DNA from: Ancistrus triradiatus
Taxonomy: Eukaryota; Chordata; Actinopteri; Siluriformes; Loricariidae
Length of the DNA: 64,000 nt
Reading direction: 5' to 3'
Assembly (NCBI GenBank): GCA_025084515.1
Contig: JAJAGP010000369.1
Coordinates: 375,501 to 439,500, forward strand
The translations under genes were made by a program, and so were the position numbers. Positions 25,599 through 37,919 of this stretch are shown here, in pieces (position 1 is the first letter of the stretch; each line of letters starts with the position of its first letter). The notes beneath the pieces are model-generated. The model was not told where the DNA came from, did not search any database, and saw nothing but the letters and a program-made list of their open reading frames with translations.

Positions 25599-27170
25599 CA
25601 GTGGGGCAAAAAAGTATTTGGTCAGCCACTGACTGTGCAAGTTCTCCTACTTAGATAGATGAGAGGTCTGTAATTTTCATCATAGCTACACTTCAACTAT
25701 GAGAGACAGAATGAGAAAAAAAATCCAGGAAATCACATTGTAGGATTTGTTAATAATTTCATTGTAAATTAGGGTGGAAAATAAGTATTTGGTCAATAAC
25801 AAAAATTCAACTCAATATTTTGTAACATAACCTTTGTTGGCAATAACAGAGGTCACACGTTTCCTGTAAGTCTTCACCAGGTTGGCACACACTGTAGCTG
25901 GTATTTTGGCCCATTCCTCCATGCAGATCTCCTCTAGAGCAGTGATGTTTTGGGGCAACACGGACTTTCAAGTATGGGGTTGAGGTCTGGAGACTGGCTA
26001 GGCCACTCCAGGACCTTGAAATGCTTTTTACGGAGCCACTCCTTCGTTGCCCGAGCGGTGTGTTTGGGATCATTGTCATGCTGGAAGACCCAGCCACGTT
26101 CCATCTTCAATGCTCTCACTGATGGAAGGAGGTTTTGGCTTAAAATCTTTGATACATGGCCCCGTTCATTCTTCCCTTAACACGGACCAGTCGTCCTGTC
26201 CCCTCTGCAGAAAAACAGCCCCAAAGCATAATGTTTCCACCCCCATCCTTCACAGTAGGTATGGTGTTCTTGGGATGCAACTCAGCATTCTTCTTCTTCC
26301 AGCTGAGTTTTTTCCCAAAAAAGTTCTATTTTGGTTTCAATCTGACCACATGCTTTCTCCCAATCCTCTTCTGGATCATCCATATGCTCTCTGGCAAACT
26401 TCAGACGGGCCTGGACATGTACTGGCTTAAGCAGGGGGGGGCACGCCTGGCACACTGCAGGATCTGAGGTTCCTCTCGGCGTAGGCGTGTGTTACTGATG
26501 GTTAGCCTTTTTTCCTTTGTTCCTTTTTCCCAGCTCTCTTCGGCAGGTCATTCATCGGTCCCTCCATGTAGTTCTGGGATTTTTGCTCACCGTTCTTCAT
26601 GATCAGTGTGTGACCCCACGGGATGAGATCTTGCGTGGAGCCCCAGATCGAGGGGAGATTATCAATGGCCTTGTAATGTCTTCTATTTTCTATTACAGTT
26701 GCTCCCCACAGTTGATTTATTTTCACACCAAACCTGCTTGCCTATTGTAGATTCACTCTTCCAAACCTGCTGCAGGTCTACAATTTTCTTTGCTCTTGGT
26801 CTTGGCCATGGTTGAGTTTGGAGTCTGACTGTTTGAGGCTGTGGACAGGTGTCTTTTATACAGATAACGAGGTCAAACAGGTGCCATTAATACAGGTAAC
26901 GAGTGGAGGACAGAAGAGCTTCTTAAAGAAGAAGTTACAGGTCTGTGAGAGCCAGAAATCTTGCTTGTTTGTGGGTGACCAAATACTTATTTTTCACCAT
27001 GATATACAATTAAATTCTTTAACAAGCCTACGATGTGATTTCCTGGATTTTTTTTTCTCATCTCTCATAGTTGAAGTGTAGCTATGATGAAAATTACAGA
27101 CCTTTCTCATCGATCTAAGTAGGAGAACTTGCACAATCAGTGGCTGACTAAATACTTTTTTGCCCCACTG
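25599..27170 (-). mobile_element. Nearly full-length Tc1-like transposon (family D)
   Basis: The element is 1572 bp, with long terminal inverted repeats starting cagtggggcaaaaaagtatt (25599 rightwards; mirrored at 27170 leftwards). The arms are about 200 bp (25599..25795 and 26975..27170) and still highly alike. The right end is followed by TA, but the left flank (aaa) does not clearly show the TA duplication. The transposase gene inside runs on the minus strand and is broken, so this copy is dead, although its structure is nearly complete. Confidence 0.88.
25810..26812 (-). pseudogene. Broken Tc1 transposase of the family D element
   Basis: The minus-strand frame starts MAKTKSKENC at about 26812. 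A central piece carries DNDPKHTARATKEWL then WPSQSPDLNPI, the second and third catalytic regions of a Tc1-family DDE/D enzyme. The final Glu of SPDLNPIE is displaced by a deletion near 25970, and several other frameshifts separate the start, middle and end into different frames. The encoded enzyme would have cut and pasted the element at TA sites. It is not functional here. Confidence 0.8.
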
Positions 27171-28648
27171 TATAATGATATACTGTACTTCTATTCCATT
27201 TTCCTTTACTCCCAGTAACTGTAGTTTAATAGTTTTTATGCTGCAGGTATACTTGTGAACTTAATTCTTATTTACATTTGCACTTTTAAGTACACTGGTA
27301 GGTTTCAACAATATATAGGTATTGGTTTTATACTTGAAGACTTGAAGTCATCAAAGTTCAGAACGTAATTGTTTTCTTTATATATCACAGTTTCCAAATA
27401 AATATTGTAAAAGATTATGTACAAATGAAGGCCAAATAAATGTAAACTTTTCTGCATACTTGTCTCTGATACAGTATACGTATTTATTTACTGTTTCATA
27501 TATCTCTTATAAGGAAACAAAAAGTAAACTGACAGCATGCTCACTAGTATACGAAAAGCATACTTTTGACTAGATTTCTTTTTTTAATGGCCTGAACACA
27601 CAACTAATGGGAACTGCTTTTAAAACTACTTTTTGTTAAAATGTTCTGCATACTTAGAGCCACGGATTGAATATGTTCCAGAAATATATTAGACTTAAAA
27701 AGAAGAAAAGTAATAACTCTCTTTTTCTCATATTCTGTTGCTCACATAAACAAAACCTTACAAAAAATAGGTTTTAAAAAAGAAGAAATATTTTAAGTTT
27801 GCTATTAATGCTCTTCTTTTATGCTAAAAATAGGTGATTATTAGTACAGTTTACTTTTTATGTACTTTTTAGATATAGATACACTATATCTGGCCTATAC
27901 TTGTACTTAACCTTTTGTTGTGTTGTGTTTTATGTTTCTATATTTGGACATTCAGTATTTGTTTGAAAGTTTTGATTTAGAACGAAAACTGTGAAAGGTA
28001 TAAGGTATATTCCAGCATAAAAAAGATACCTAAATAGAAACTGTAGTATACTTTCAAGTGCAAAAATAATATAGAAGTAGTAAATGATAAGTATTATGTT
28101 AAGTTTGTTGAAGTAGTGTAAAAACTATTAATCTAGTCGATTCTATTATTCTAATTTTCTAGTAGAAAATAAAACTTTGGATAGTTGTGTACTCAAAGTT
28201 TGCTAGCCTAAAAACTTACGTTTACATCTTAAGGTTGATGTTTTTATTAGTTTTACAACGTTAAACGCTGAGGTGAACATAAGAGCATTCTAGCTCATCA
28301 GTCATTTATAAAATGTATGTTTTTGTCTTGGACTTCTGATCTAGGGTAGGCCAAAAATAACTATAAATTGCTCTGATATAATTGGAGAAAATCCATAGCT
28401 TCAGGTAAAGTATATTAATGTGAGATTTTAAAGTGCTTGATGTTAGTTGAAATTAAATTTAAAAAACAGATACTAGGTGGTTTTGCATTAATTCATTTGG
28501 CCAAAGCTTTTAAGCAGAGCGCCTTTGACGAATCCAAGCGTTCACCTTTGATATACTGCCCTGAGTGGATAATGGGCTCATCTATCTATTCGTGTTTGTG
28601 TTATGATGGAACATAATTCCTTATATCCACTTAATACCCGATGCTTCT

Positions 28649-28652
<4 letters not shown>

Positions 28653-28679
<27 letters not shown>
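28653..28679. repeat. (TG)n microsatellite
   Basis: About 13 TG units. Confidence 0.95.
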
Positions 28680-30369
28680 CCTTAAACTGAGAATTATTTC
28701 ACAACGCATTTCCTGTAATACAGTTTAAACGACTCCAGCTGCATCTCCTGTTGCTGCTCTATAACCCGACGCCACGTCGGTCGATTTACAGCTTAGTTAA
28801 GGTGAGCTATACATTCGCTTGGCTCAAGGCCAGTGCTGTTCTACACCCAGCCCGATGCAGCTCACGATACCCAGCTGGCATGATAAGGCAGCTACACGAT
28901 GACCTAAAGAACGTCATGGAGAGACCGGGAAGGGGAGGAAGCCGAGGGGTTGAAGGTGATCTTTCTGCAAGCGCATGACCTGGACGATCTGAAACGGTGT
29001 GTTAACAGATATGCCCTCGCTCCTTTGGTACACGCCCAAACGGGCAGACAGAGGTACCTGCAAATCTCTCACACACACGGAGAGGGACGTTTCCATGAGG
29101 TAATACTGAAGATAAACACTTAAGGTTCCGCGTTGCACGATAAAGCCATTGTGCATTGCATTAAATAACAATAATAAGCTTCGATACCAGTTTTCTGTCG
29201 TCTGGAAACCATATGGATTGCGTTTCCCAGAAGAGTTTTTCTCCTGTTTGGATCTTCAGGCTTCGTAATGGCTTGTTTATGATTCCGGTGACACTCTCCA
29301 TCCATCTCACTGCTGTTTGTCCCCCCAATTAATTGTTTCTTCTCATGCTAAATGGCATTCGAGTGAAAGGTGGCGTTTGATTTACTCAAGGATCCCTTTA
29401 TTTGGTTTCTTCCAGTCGAACGAGAATGTGAATTCCCAGCTAAACGAATTAGAAAAATAATAACACTTGGCCATTCATTTATTGGGGAAAATGATCCAGT
29501 AGTAGATATCTGAATCTAGGATTTCAGTCCATGGGATCTTCACACAAGTCTGATCTTCACACATTAAAATATGGGGGAGACAACGGAGAATGCACATTAG
29601 TCCACAGGATTATGCTGACATAACCCAAAGTTCGTGGTGTTTTGTATACGCCAGAATAAATAACGGACGTTGGGCTCCAGCTATTGGAATATTTGTTCTT
29701 GGAACAGTTTGCCACATTTTTTTTTCCTCGCCATTCCTGAAATGGGACAAACGTCCAGCCAGCAATGAAATTCTACCCCGTTAAGTCCTCCCTTTAGAGC
29801 TCCACTTGAGTAAAAGTACAAAACGATTTGCCTTCATAGGAACTTAAGTATCAAAAGTAAAAGTACCACGATTTATTACAGCTCTGATGCCCTCTTATCA
29901 TTTTTACAAGACTCTTTGCTTAATCAGCTCAGTTTGGGTGAATAGACTCTAGTGGCACTCTTGGTACACCAGTCTTTCAACAAAATGTAGTTAAAAAACA
30001 AACAAACGAAGTGCGAACTACACCCTGCTTGTTTTTATGCACACATAAGCCAAAAGGAATGACAGAGTTCACATAATGTAGTGGAGTAAAGAAAGTTACT
30101 TTATACAGTACTTGAAAAGCCGTGTATCATCACTCAGAATTCTCGTTCTTCTTCCACACAGCTCTGACACGATTCAAACACCATTGTGGGGGGCGCTGTG
30201 TGTTTTTGGAGTCGATCCGATTCATCATTTTTAATAGATTCAAGTTTAAAGATTAAAAATCTCTCATAACAATGCATTGCCTGAATGTTCAGATTCAAAT
30301 TATATCTGACAAAATTCTAATTTTAACTGAAATCAATGACACACACACACACACACAAACCCGCAAAAA

Positions 30370-30430
30370 ACATGGCCAAAAGTATTGGGACACGCCCCCA
30401 CACACTACAAAAGTACTGGAACACAAGCCA
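30370..30430. repeat. Single copy of the 'ggccaaaagtattgggacac' motif
   Basis: The sequence atggccaaaagtattgggac acgcc is followed by a diverged repeat, aaaagtactggaacacaagc. This is the core of the 33-bp minisatellite unit at 42886..43434 and 43911..44052, here present as one or two copies. Confidence 0.6.
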
Positions 30431-31382
30431 CATTCTTTCCGTTCGCCACATTTCAAGCACTGTTTTAGTTCCTTCCGCAAATGCAGAGTTAAAGTAGCAG
30501 TGGAGTTAAAGTAAAAAGTCACCCAAAATGGAAATACTTCAGTAAAGACGCAGTAGTGAATTACATTTGCTTAGCTACTGTCAAACACTGAATAAAGCTG
30601 ACGCTGATCTGCCTCTGCGGCTCTGACTCGGCATGAAAGAGTAATATCGACCATTTCTGGATAGCCAGTGCAATTTGTTCTCTGTTTATTTGTATTTCTT
30701 TCACATTTTCAGACATTTCATAGACTGCTGCTTCAAAGCATGTGTTAGAGGCATCACAGGGCACGTGGGCGCAATCGTGAGATGTTCGTTACACAGGCTG
30801 TTTACCTTTCGGGATGACGTAAGCCCACGTGACTCTGCAGCGATTTATGTTTACGTTTGAACATCGACCGTGACTTAAATTAACGCGACCGGGTTGCCAT
30901 GTCCTTCAGTGTATGGATGAGCTTTACGTCTGCGATATTTTGTCAAGATTAGATACACGTGTTTGCTGTTTAAATAGATACACTTATATATATATACACA
31001 TATAGATGCTCTTTTAAATTAGATTTACTTTAAGACCACATACTTTTAGCAACTGCCACGTTTGTTTGTTCTGACTGTAAATTAAAATAAAGATTCACCA
31101 TAAATAATAGGACGTATACCTTCTGGAACATAATAGCGTCTCCAAAGAAACGTCAGGTTTTTTAAATATGTTGCCGACCAGTGCCCGTGGACGGTCCGAC
31201 CTGTCCGGCTCGGTTCTGTCGGTCCGTGAGACTTTGGTTCGTACGGGTTAATAGCTGGATTAGTCAGGGTGCGGGACTAGTTTAACATTTCAACACGTTA
31301 GACACGGACGAGGTTAAAGCTGGGATCCGACACGATTATTAATCTTAATAAGAGCTTGAGTGTCTTTAGTCTTTAGGAAGTC

Positions 31383-31388
31383 TTTATT
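31383..31388 (-). other. bmp16 polyadenylation signal candidate
   Basis: AATAAA on the minus strand lies about 45 bp past the bmp16 stop codon. A 3' UTR that short would be unusual, so a further site downstream is possible. Confidence 0.4.
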
Positions 31389-31432
31389 TATTTTTTTAAA
31401 TCTTTGGCCCGTCTCTGGCTCTTCTCCGTCTT

Positions 31433-32340
31433 TCACCGGCACCCGCAGCCCTCCACCACCATATCCTGGTAGTTTTTGAGCACCACGTTTTCGTCTTGGT
31501 CCAAATACAGGAGAGCGATGGGACTGAGCGAGGTGGGCACGCAGCAGGCCCGCGGCACCGAGCCGTTCACCGAGTTCAGCAGCGTCTGCACCATGGCGTG
31601 GCTGGACGAGTTCATGTGGTCGGTCAGAGGGAAGCGGCACTCGCCCAGGCAGAAGAAGGCGTCGTAGCCGGTCGGTGCCACGATCCATTTGTTCCAGCCG
31701 ACATCTTTGAAGTCCACGTACAGCGGGTGCCGGCGGCACCGGGCGCGGGACAGGCGCTTCAGCTTCGCGGCCCGTCCGCCGCCGTTCCTCTTCACCCGCC
31801 GGTCTGTCCACACGGCCTCCCAGCCCGCCTGCGGCTTCTTCTTTCTTCCCTTGGCGCCCTTTTTTCCGCGGGGTACGAGCGGGGCGTTGCGCCCGTCGTG
31901 GCTGTAGGTAACCAGCAGGGGTCTCTGTCGCTTCCAGCTGCGCTCGTCTTGACCGGCGGACCTGCGCACTCTAAAGTGTCCCTCTGCGTCCACGTCCCCG
32001 GCGGTACGGCTAACGTTATCCGGATTCACCTCCAAGATAAAAGACAATCTCCCGGTACGCCCGGACAGCTGCTCAAACAGTTCTGCCTTCAGCGGGAAGG
32101 CCTCCCAGGATCCTCCGCTCTCGGGGCCTCTGGCTAGCTGTCTGGCATGGAGCAGCTCGGGCTCGGAGGCGCCAGAGTGGTACAGGCGGACGCTGTGAAG
32201 CTCCGAACCAGCGGCCGACCCTCCACGCAAGAAACGCAGCTCTGCCGAGACCACGCTCTCAAAGGCAGGGATAGAAGACACATCGAAGGCCATGCGGATC
32301 CTGTCACGCCTCTCTCCGGGCTTACGCAAGTCTGACCGCG
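31433..32340 (-). CDS. bmp16: bmp16 coding exon 2: prodomain end and mature ligand
   Basis: This exon encodes residues 109-410 of a secreted TGF-beta-superfamily ligand of the BMP2/4/16 group, which signals through type I/II serine-kinase receptors and Smads. The acceptor (ttccag/CGCGG) is in phase with exon 1. Residues 124-280 are the rest of the prodomain. A furin site RVKR (290-293) releases a 117-residue mature domain that begins with a basic stretch (KLKRLSRARCRRHP) of the heparin-binding kind. The seven cystine-knot cysteines are at 310, 339, 343, 374, 375, 407 and 409, and the chain ends VVEGCGCR as in BMP2/4. N-glycosylation sequons include NSS at 352. I chose bmp16 over bmp2/bmp4 because the prodomain is diverged and the gene does not sit in an obvious bmp2 or bmp4 context. 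A bmp2/4 paralogue is the alternative. Confidence 0.82.
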
Positions 32341-32491
32341 CTGGAACGGAGGGAGGAGACGGAAACACAATCAGCTTTTAAGTGGTCTTGGTTTCAAGTG
32401 TATTCGGTTCTAGTCACGCTCAAAAAACAGCTCATCTGCCCAAAGGTCGGTCTGCGCCGACTGCATAAAACACCTGAAGTTTTTCCCCCTT

Positions 32492-32540
<49 letters not shown>

Positions 32541-32613
32541 TATATATAAAATTATTATCATTATTTATTAGGTTTATAATATTAAGTTATATTATTATTA
32601 TATTAAGTGTGTA

Positions 32614-32686
<73 letters not shown>

Positions 32687-33054
32687 ACTATATAAGAAAC
32701 TTAATTAATAATGACAATAATAAAAATTATTTTAAAAAACCTCACCAACTAAATAATAATATTGAACATGTAATAACAATAATAATAATAAAAATAATAA
32801 TAAAAATAATAATACTACATCAACCTCATCCAGTAAATAATCATATTGAACAACTAATAATAATCATAACACATCAATATCAACAATATCAAAATAATAC
32901 ATCAATTAATAATATTAATAATAATAAACAATAATAATACATCAACCCCACCTAGTAAATAATAATAATAACATTGAGCAATAATAATAATAATAATAAT
33001 TTTAAAAAAAATCAACCTCACCTAGTAAATAATAACAATAATAATACTGATCAT

Positions 33055-33101
<47 letters not shown>

Positions 33102-33602
33102 TATTATTATTATTACAATAATAAAAAAATAATAACAAAAATAATACATCAGCCCCACCTAGTAAATAATAATAATACTGAATAATAATAATAATAACAA
33201 TAATAATAATAATAATATAACCTCAGCTAGTAAATAATAATAACAATAAAAATAGTAATAGTAAAAATAAAATCTGCCTCAATTCTACATTTTCTTTTTA
33301 TTGTAAAGAGGAAGAAAAACAATCTTCATCTTCATCGGCAAAAACTCCTGAATCTTTCAAGAGTTTTTGAGGTTTTGCATCCCTTAAATAACTCTAATTG
33401 AATGTATTCCTTAATTAAGGAGCTTAGGGGACATTCGATACTTAAGGGAACATTTAAGGGTTTATGACCTTAGGAGATGTTTCAGGGCAATCTAATGGAA
33501 AAAGTTCCCTTAAGGTGTTTTAGGCAGCCGGCACTGGATTCTAAACCAGTTTGGAATGAGCTGTTGGTGTTACTGGGGATGCTGGACCTGCACTGGTCTT
33601 AC
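32341..33602 (-). repeat. bmp16 intron, mostly simple sequence
   Basis: The intron between the two bmp16 coding exons is 1262 bp. Positions 32494..32548 are TA/CA/TA dinucleotides, 32611..32682 an uninterrupted TA run, and about 32700..33270 a field of AAT/ATT triplet repeats with interspersed accucaccyagtaaataata-type units (the words cacctagtaaataataat recur at about 32945, 33020 and 33155). In total about 750 bp is simple sequence. Confidence 0.85.
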
Positions 33603-33927
33603 CTTCATGGTGGAAGGTTCGAACGGTGTTGGCTCCTTGTACGTGCTCTGTAGGGTAGCTGAACTCCGGGTCCTCTATGAGGTGGTACTGCTGAGTGTGG
33701 AAGCGATAGAGATCCAGGAGATACTGGGGCACCAGCACCCCTGGACGGGGGTTGGGTTGGGACTCTAGGCCCAGTCGGGCTAGCAGGAGGTTTTGTATGG
33801 TGTGGGCCAAACTGGGCTCCAGAGGGGCGACTGTGTTGCCATTGGGATGGCTGGGATTCCCCTCGTGAACGGACGAGGCTTGAGGTAGCAGCAGGGTCAT
33901 CAGAAGCAGGAGATTAGAAAGGAACAT
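33603..33927 (-). CDS. bmp16: bmp16 coding exon 1: signal peptide and prodomain start
   Basis: This exon encodes residues 1-108 plus one base (phase 1) and ends at the donor gaag/GTAAGA. MFLSNLLLLMTLLLPQASS is a clear signal peptide, so the protein enters the secretory pathway. The frame has an upstream ATG at 33984, but I chose 33927 because it gives the signal peptide at the very N-terminus and because a pyrimidine-rich acceptor (ttctttgccag) lies 7 bp upstream. The end of the exon, ANTVRTFHHE, matches the NTVRSFHHE motif of BMP2/4 prodomains, and the two-coding-exon structure is the one conserved in BMP2/4. Confidence 0.82.
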
Positions 33928-35100
33928 TGTGGACCTGGCAAAGAAGCAGAGAGAGTCGTGATGAAGAGACGCCGCTGTTGACAAACTGTATTTTTGGTTT
34001 ATTTGACTGCCTCAGGTCTAAGCCGGGAGTCCTGTCCCTGCCTGTAGAGTTATGGCGATACTCGCCTTGGTAGTTACGAGTATCCACAAAGTGGCTCGTT
34101 ATGTTTTCCTTCTCTAATTTACGAGTGTTTATCTGAGGCGATGGTAACTGCAGAAACAGCAGCGCGAGGGGAAAGCTGTAGCTGCGAAAACCTGGCTGTA
34201 GGGTTTTGATTTAACACTTCGGACGCGTCCTGTTAGATCAATTCATTGGTCCAAGCTACGCTTTTGGGTGGAACGCTTCACGGTACGTTCACAGAGTTTG
34301 GTGAGACAAGAAGTGTCACGTCTCCATAAATTCTCGTACCTGGTTAGCTGGTTTTTAGTACGACAGAAAGATTTATTAGGTTCTATACTAGAGCAGTCGT
34401 AGAGGCATTAAGATGCCATTTTTCCTCAGCGTTTCTGCGGTATTTGCAATCAGACTCATAAACCTCTCACACTATCACGCGAGATTGGATCAGGGAGAAG
34501 ACAGGCTCCAGAGTAACGTGGTAACACGATAAACAATGCCTCTTGACATACTTTAGGACTAATCTTATCTAGAAATGCAATCAGTGCTAAAACGGCCATC
34601 AGTTCCGAAGAGATAGCGAGGGCTCTTCATTGCATGACTTGCGCGATTAGGGCTGCAGGATCGTCAGGAAGGAACGGAAGGGCTCCACGTAATCAGAATT
34701 CCTATTTTCTCATGTTTCAACTCGTTAACCCTTAGCTATTAAGGTCCTTATCAGACTGGGATCCTAAAAGGTCGATTTCTATTCTACGCTTTATCAGGAA
34801 AGCTTTGCAGAAACAGATTAGCTGGTCCACCTAAAGCCCATGAAGGACGCATGGGAAGGTAAAAACCATTCTTATACACGTTAGGAGCTCCGGAGGCGAC
34901 ACGAGATCTAAATAATGCTGATTCCTATACGCTACAGTTTTATATTCTCTACTTTATTATTTTATACATATACTTCTTAAATATGTTGTTCATTTTTACT
35001 CAGCTTAAGTTTATTTACACTAGTACTACAAACCTATTAATTAGGTAACTCGCTTTAAAGCAGGTCCAGTCCGTTTTTGAGGTGCTTCCCTTTACTGTTT

Positions 35101-35285
35101 GGGATTTTCCTTGCCACTGTCGCTCTAGGCTTGCTCGGTTAGGGATCTGGGCTTAGATAGTAGAGGACAAGTCAAGTCTGATTTATTTCTATAGAGCTTT
35201 TTATAGAATCTCAAAGCAGATTTAGAAATATCGAGGCCCACAGCCCTATCTGAGAAAACCTGGGCGACAGTGGCAAGGAAAAACC
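35101..35285. mobile_element. Two copies of one SINE-like element in opposite orientation
   Basis: Positions 35101..35157 read gggattttccttgccactgt cgc on the plus strand (head only). Positions 35167..35285 are a fuller copy on the minus strand, from the head tttttccttgccactgtcgc to the tail aatcagacttgactt. The same element, intact, is nested in a Tc1 transposon at 51903..52059. The two heads form a roughly 30-bp inverted repeat about 115 bp apart. Confidence 0.7.
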
Positions 35286-37314
35286 TTTTAAATGTTATAA
35301 GTAAGACATCTTAAGAGGACCAAGACTCAAAAAGAATAAGGTTCCTGTAAACAGAGTCACCGGACCTGCAGCAGGTACGTTTTGGTGGCAAGGCATCCTG
35401 AGTGAACAGAATGAAGGGAGTGGGCTTCAGAGCCATTGCAGTTGTGGGCTAGAGTATTAGCCACTAGGGCACCTGAGCATGCTGAAATCATGAATTTTGT
35501 GGCACGTCAATGCAGCCGAACTGTTCCTGGTGCTAAACAGGGGCTGCTGGCCGGCTGTGAGTCCGATACAAGCCATCAATCTGTAGCCGGAGCGCTTGTT
35601 GTCTCTTACCCTGTTGCTTTGGTGGTTAACATCGAGATAATTTAATGTCTTAAAGTCTTTCTTTGCTTGGTTCAAACTGGTCTGGTTGGACATCCTGTGA
35701 AAAGCACCTACGTTAAGCCATCTAAGCTGTACCTGCTGAAGCGCTGCTGACCGCACGTCCCTGCCCAAACCCTAAATCTAATTAGGCTGCCGTGGGCGCC
35801 CCCGGCGCTTTAACCACACTGTACGTTCGAAGAGATTCCGAGACGCTGGTTGGATTCCCCACGCAACCGCTTCCTCTGAGAGCACAGGAGTCGGGTGGGA
35901 GGGACCGGGAAGAAAGTCCGGGCAGACACGGGGACGCTGGGCTCACGGCACGGCTGTGGTGCTGTGACTGTAGAGCTGGGAATGTTGGGTATGAATTATC
36001 TGCTGTTCTTTCTCTCGGCGTTTCCCTTGCACTCGTTTACCTTATCTCTGTCCTTCCTGTTGGACATTTCCCTCTGACTGAAATGGATATATCATTGTTC
36101 GAAAGAGCGCTGCCCCACGCACAGAAATATGTGGTGGATTTGCGGTCTGCTTTCAAAGATCATCTCCTCATTCATCACCACAGGTTCAGGGTTAACGAGG
36201 TCGCGGGCGCATCTGGGGTCTCGGCCCGACTGTGTTGCGTTTTTATGAGGCTCGGTCGGTTTATTAATCCTCTCTCTTCCTCTAAGGTTCTGCCTTGCTC
36301 AGTTTCCTTCGCTCTTCCTCAGAATGCATCAGTACCACAAATGCAGTAGGGCAGGGGACCCCAGCCACGATTAAAACACAACTTAACTTACACATCTCAG
36401 ATATTCCCAACGATGAAAGTGGGTCACCCAAACCCGAACCTTAACCTTACCCAGTAACTTAAAACAAATCTTTGTTGGAGAACCGACGGATGTCCACGCA
36501 TTCCTCCATTTTCAAAAAGATGCATAATATCAAACCCTAAATCTAATCAACACCTTAAACTTTAGGTTTAAAGTAGGCAAAATAAATCCATTTGGCTGAA
36601 AAGATGTTCAGTGTGCCGGTCCATCTCGCCGTACTGTAACGTTCATGCTGCAAGCATTGAGGTCTAAAAACATAATGTGGCTCCTGGAGGATTTTGTAAT
36701 CAACACTGAGAGGGATACAAACCCCTCAATTTTGGGTATTTATTACAAAATGCAACCAGACAGCAGTTGCCCTGCTCTGCAGCGTGCTTTAGCCTTTTTG
36801 TTTCTGATATCAGCTATCCGGAGTCCTGACGGCTTAAGACACTTGGCGAAGTTTAAACAGTGTCATACACACAGCAGACATGAGACTGCATGCACAGATA
36901 GCACTCAGGCAAACACACGTGCTTGCCAAGGTACACTCCGGAGTAGACGGACGGGGTCCCTGTGGACGAGCGGACCGGACCGGACGTCGTGTCGGAGCGG
37001 CAGGAGGTTTTTCTAGACGCGACACTGCTTAGATTGATGTCACCCTGATCACTGAGCGGCTTTAGAACGGTTGTCAGGCTGATATGGGTGCCCAACCTTT
37101 CACCATTTTTAAACAGCATGCAGTTTCAGCGATGCATTTTCAGCCCGACAATACAGTCTAAAGATTAAAAAGTTTGCAAATACCGGCTGAGACTGTGGGA
37201 AACGTCCGTGTTTTAGATAAACGCCCTCCGGACAGACTGAAAAAATTTCTAGAATTCTAGTCTCCCTCTACCTGCGCCTCGGCGTACCCGTGCCTGTCCG
37301 TGTGTGTTACTTAC

Positions 37315-37470
37315 ATCCAGGTGTGGTGGGAGGTCCATGGTTTGTCCTTGAGCTCCAGCGTTATAGACCCTCGCCTCCTCCTGGGCACTTCGGGGGACCG
37401 TCAGTGCCGCCTGCGGGCGCGTCGGTGGTCGTCGAGTAACGCCGGGCTGCACTCCATGCTGTGAGGCCGT
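37315..37470 (-). other. Probable non-coding 5' exon of bmp16
   Basis: On the minus strand a GC-rich stretch ends in a strong donor, cctggat/GTAAGT, with the exon side ending at 37315. It faces the acceptor just upstream of the bmp16 ATG at 33934. BMP2/4 genes have untranslated first exons, which supports the pairing. The upstream limit is unknown. This is inference. Confidence 0.4.
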
Positions 37471-37772
37471 GGAGGGGAAGAAGGGAGGGAAGGATGATGG
37501 GACGGCTGACCCTGCTTACTCACGCGCTCATCCTGTTGTCAGCTCTAGAGAAGTACGCTCTTAAAAATGATCCATCGGCTCGCCTCTGACCTCTGGACCT
37601 CGGCTCTTCCTCGGCTCCTCAGCGCTAGACGGCCGCTTCTGCTCGACACAAGAAGATGCCCGAGAGAGTTTGAAGTTTCACTCGCCGACAAAAATTCCCC
37701 TCCCTGGTTTTGTAGCTGCCTCTCTCCTTTGCTTTCAGTCTGTTGCTCCTTCTCTTTTTAACTGCCCTCCCC

Positions 37773-37777
<5 letters not shown>

Positions 37778-37807
<30 letters not shown>
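37778..37807. repeat. (CT)n tract
   Basis: About 14 CT units, upstream of the putative bmp16 non-coding exon. Confidence 0.95.
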
Positions 37808-37810
<3 letters not shown>

Positions 37811-37891
37811 AGCTGGTAAACTTAGTTAAACTCTAATTGACTTTCCTGCCCATTCAGATCCTCTATGATTCTGATGTCACTAAGTGGACAC

Positions 37892-37919
37892 AAACACACA
37901 CACACACACACACACACAC
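37892..37919. repeat. (CA)n microsatellite
   Basis: Fourteen CA units. Confidence 0.95.

Larger units (their letters stand above)
27171..31382. other. AT-rich gene-free stretch downstream of bmp16
   Basis: The first 1.3 kb is strongly AT-rich, with scattered tata/ttta words. A GT microsatellite lies at 28653..28679 and a CA tract at about 30338..30356. I see no convincing exon on either strand. Confidence 0.35.

Noticed and set aside
31496..32137. 213-codon plus-strand frame
   Set aside because: Antisense shadow of GC-rich bmp16 exon 2.
35792..36349. 185-codon plus-strand frame
   Set aside because: No domain, composition typical of GC-rich non-coding sequence, and overlapped by other frames.
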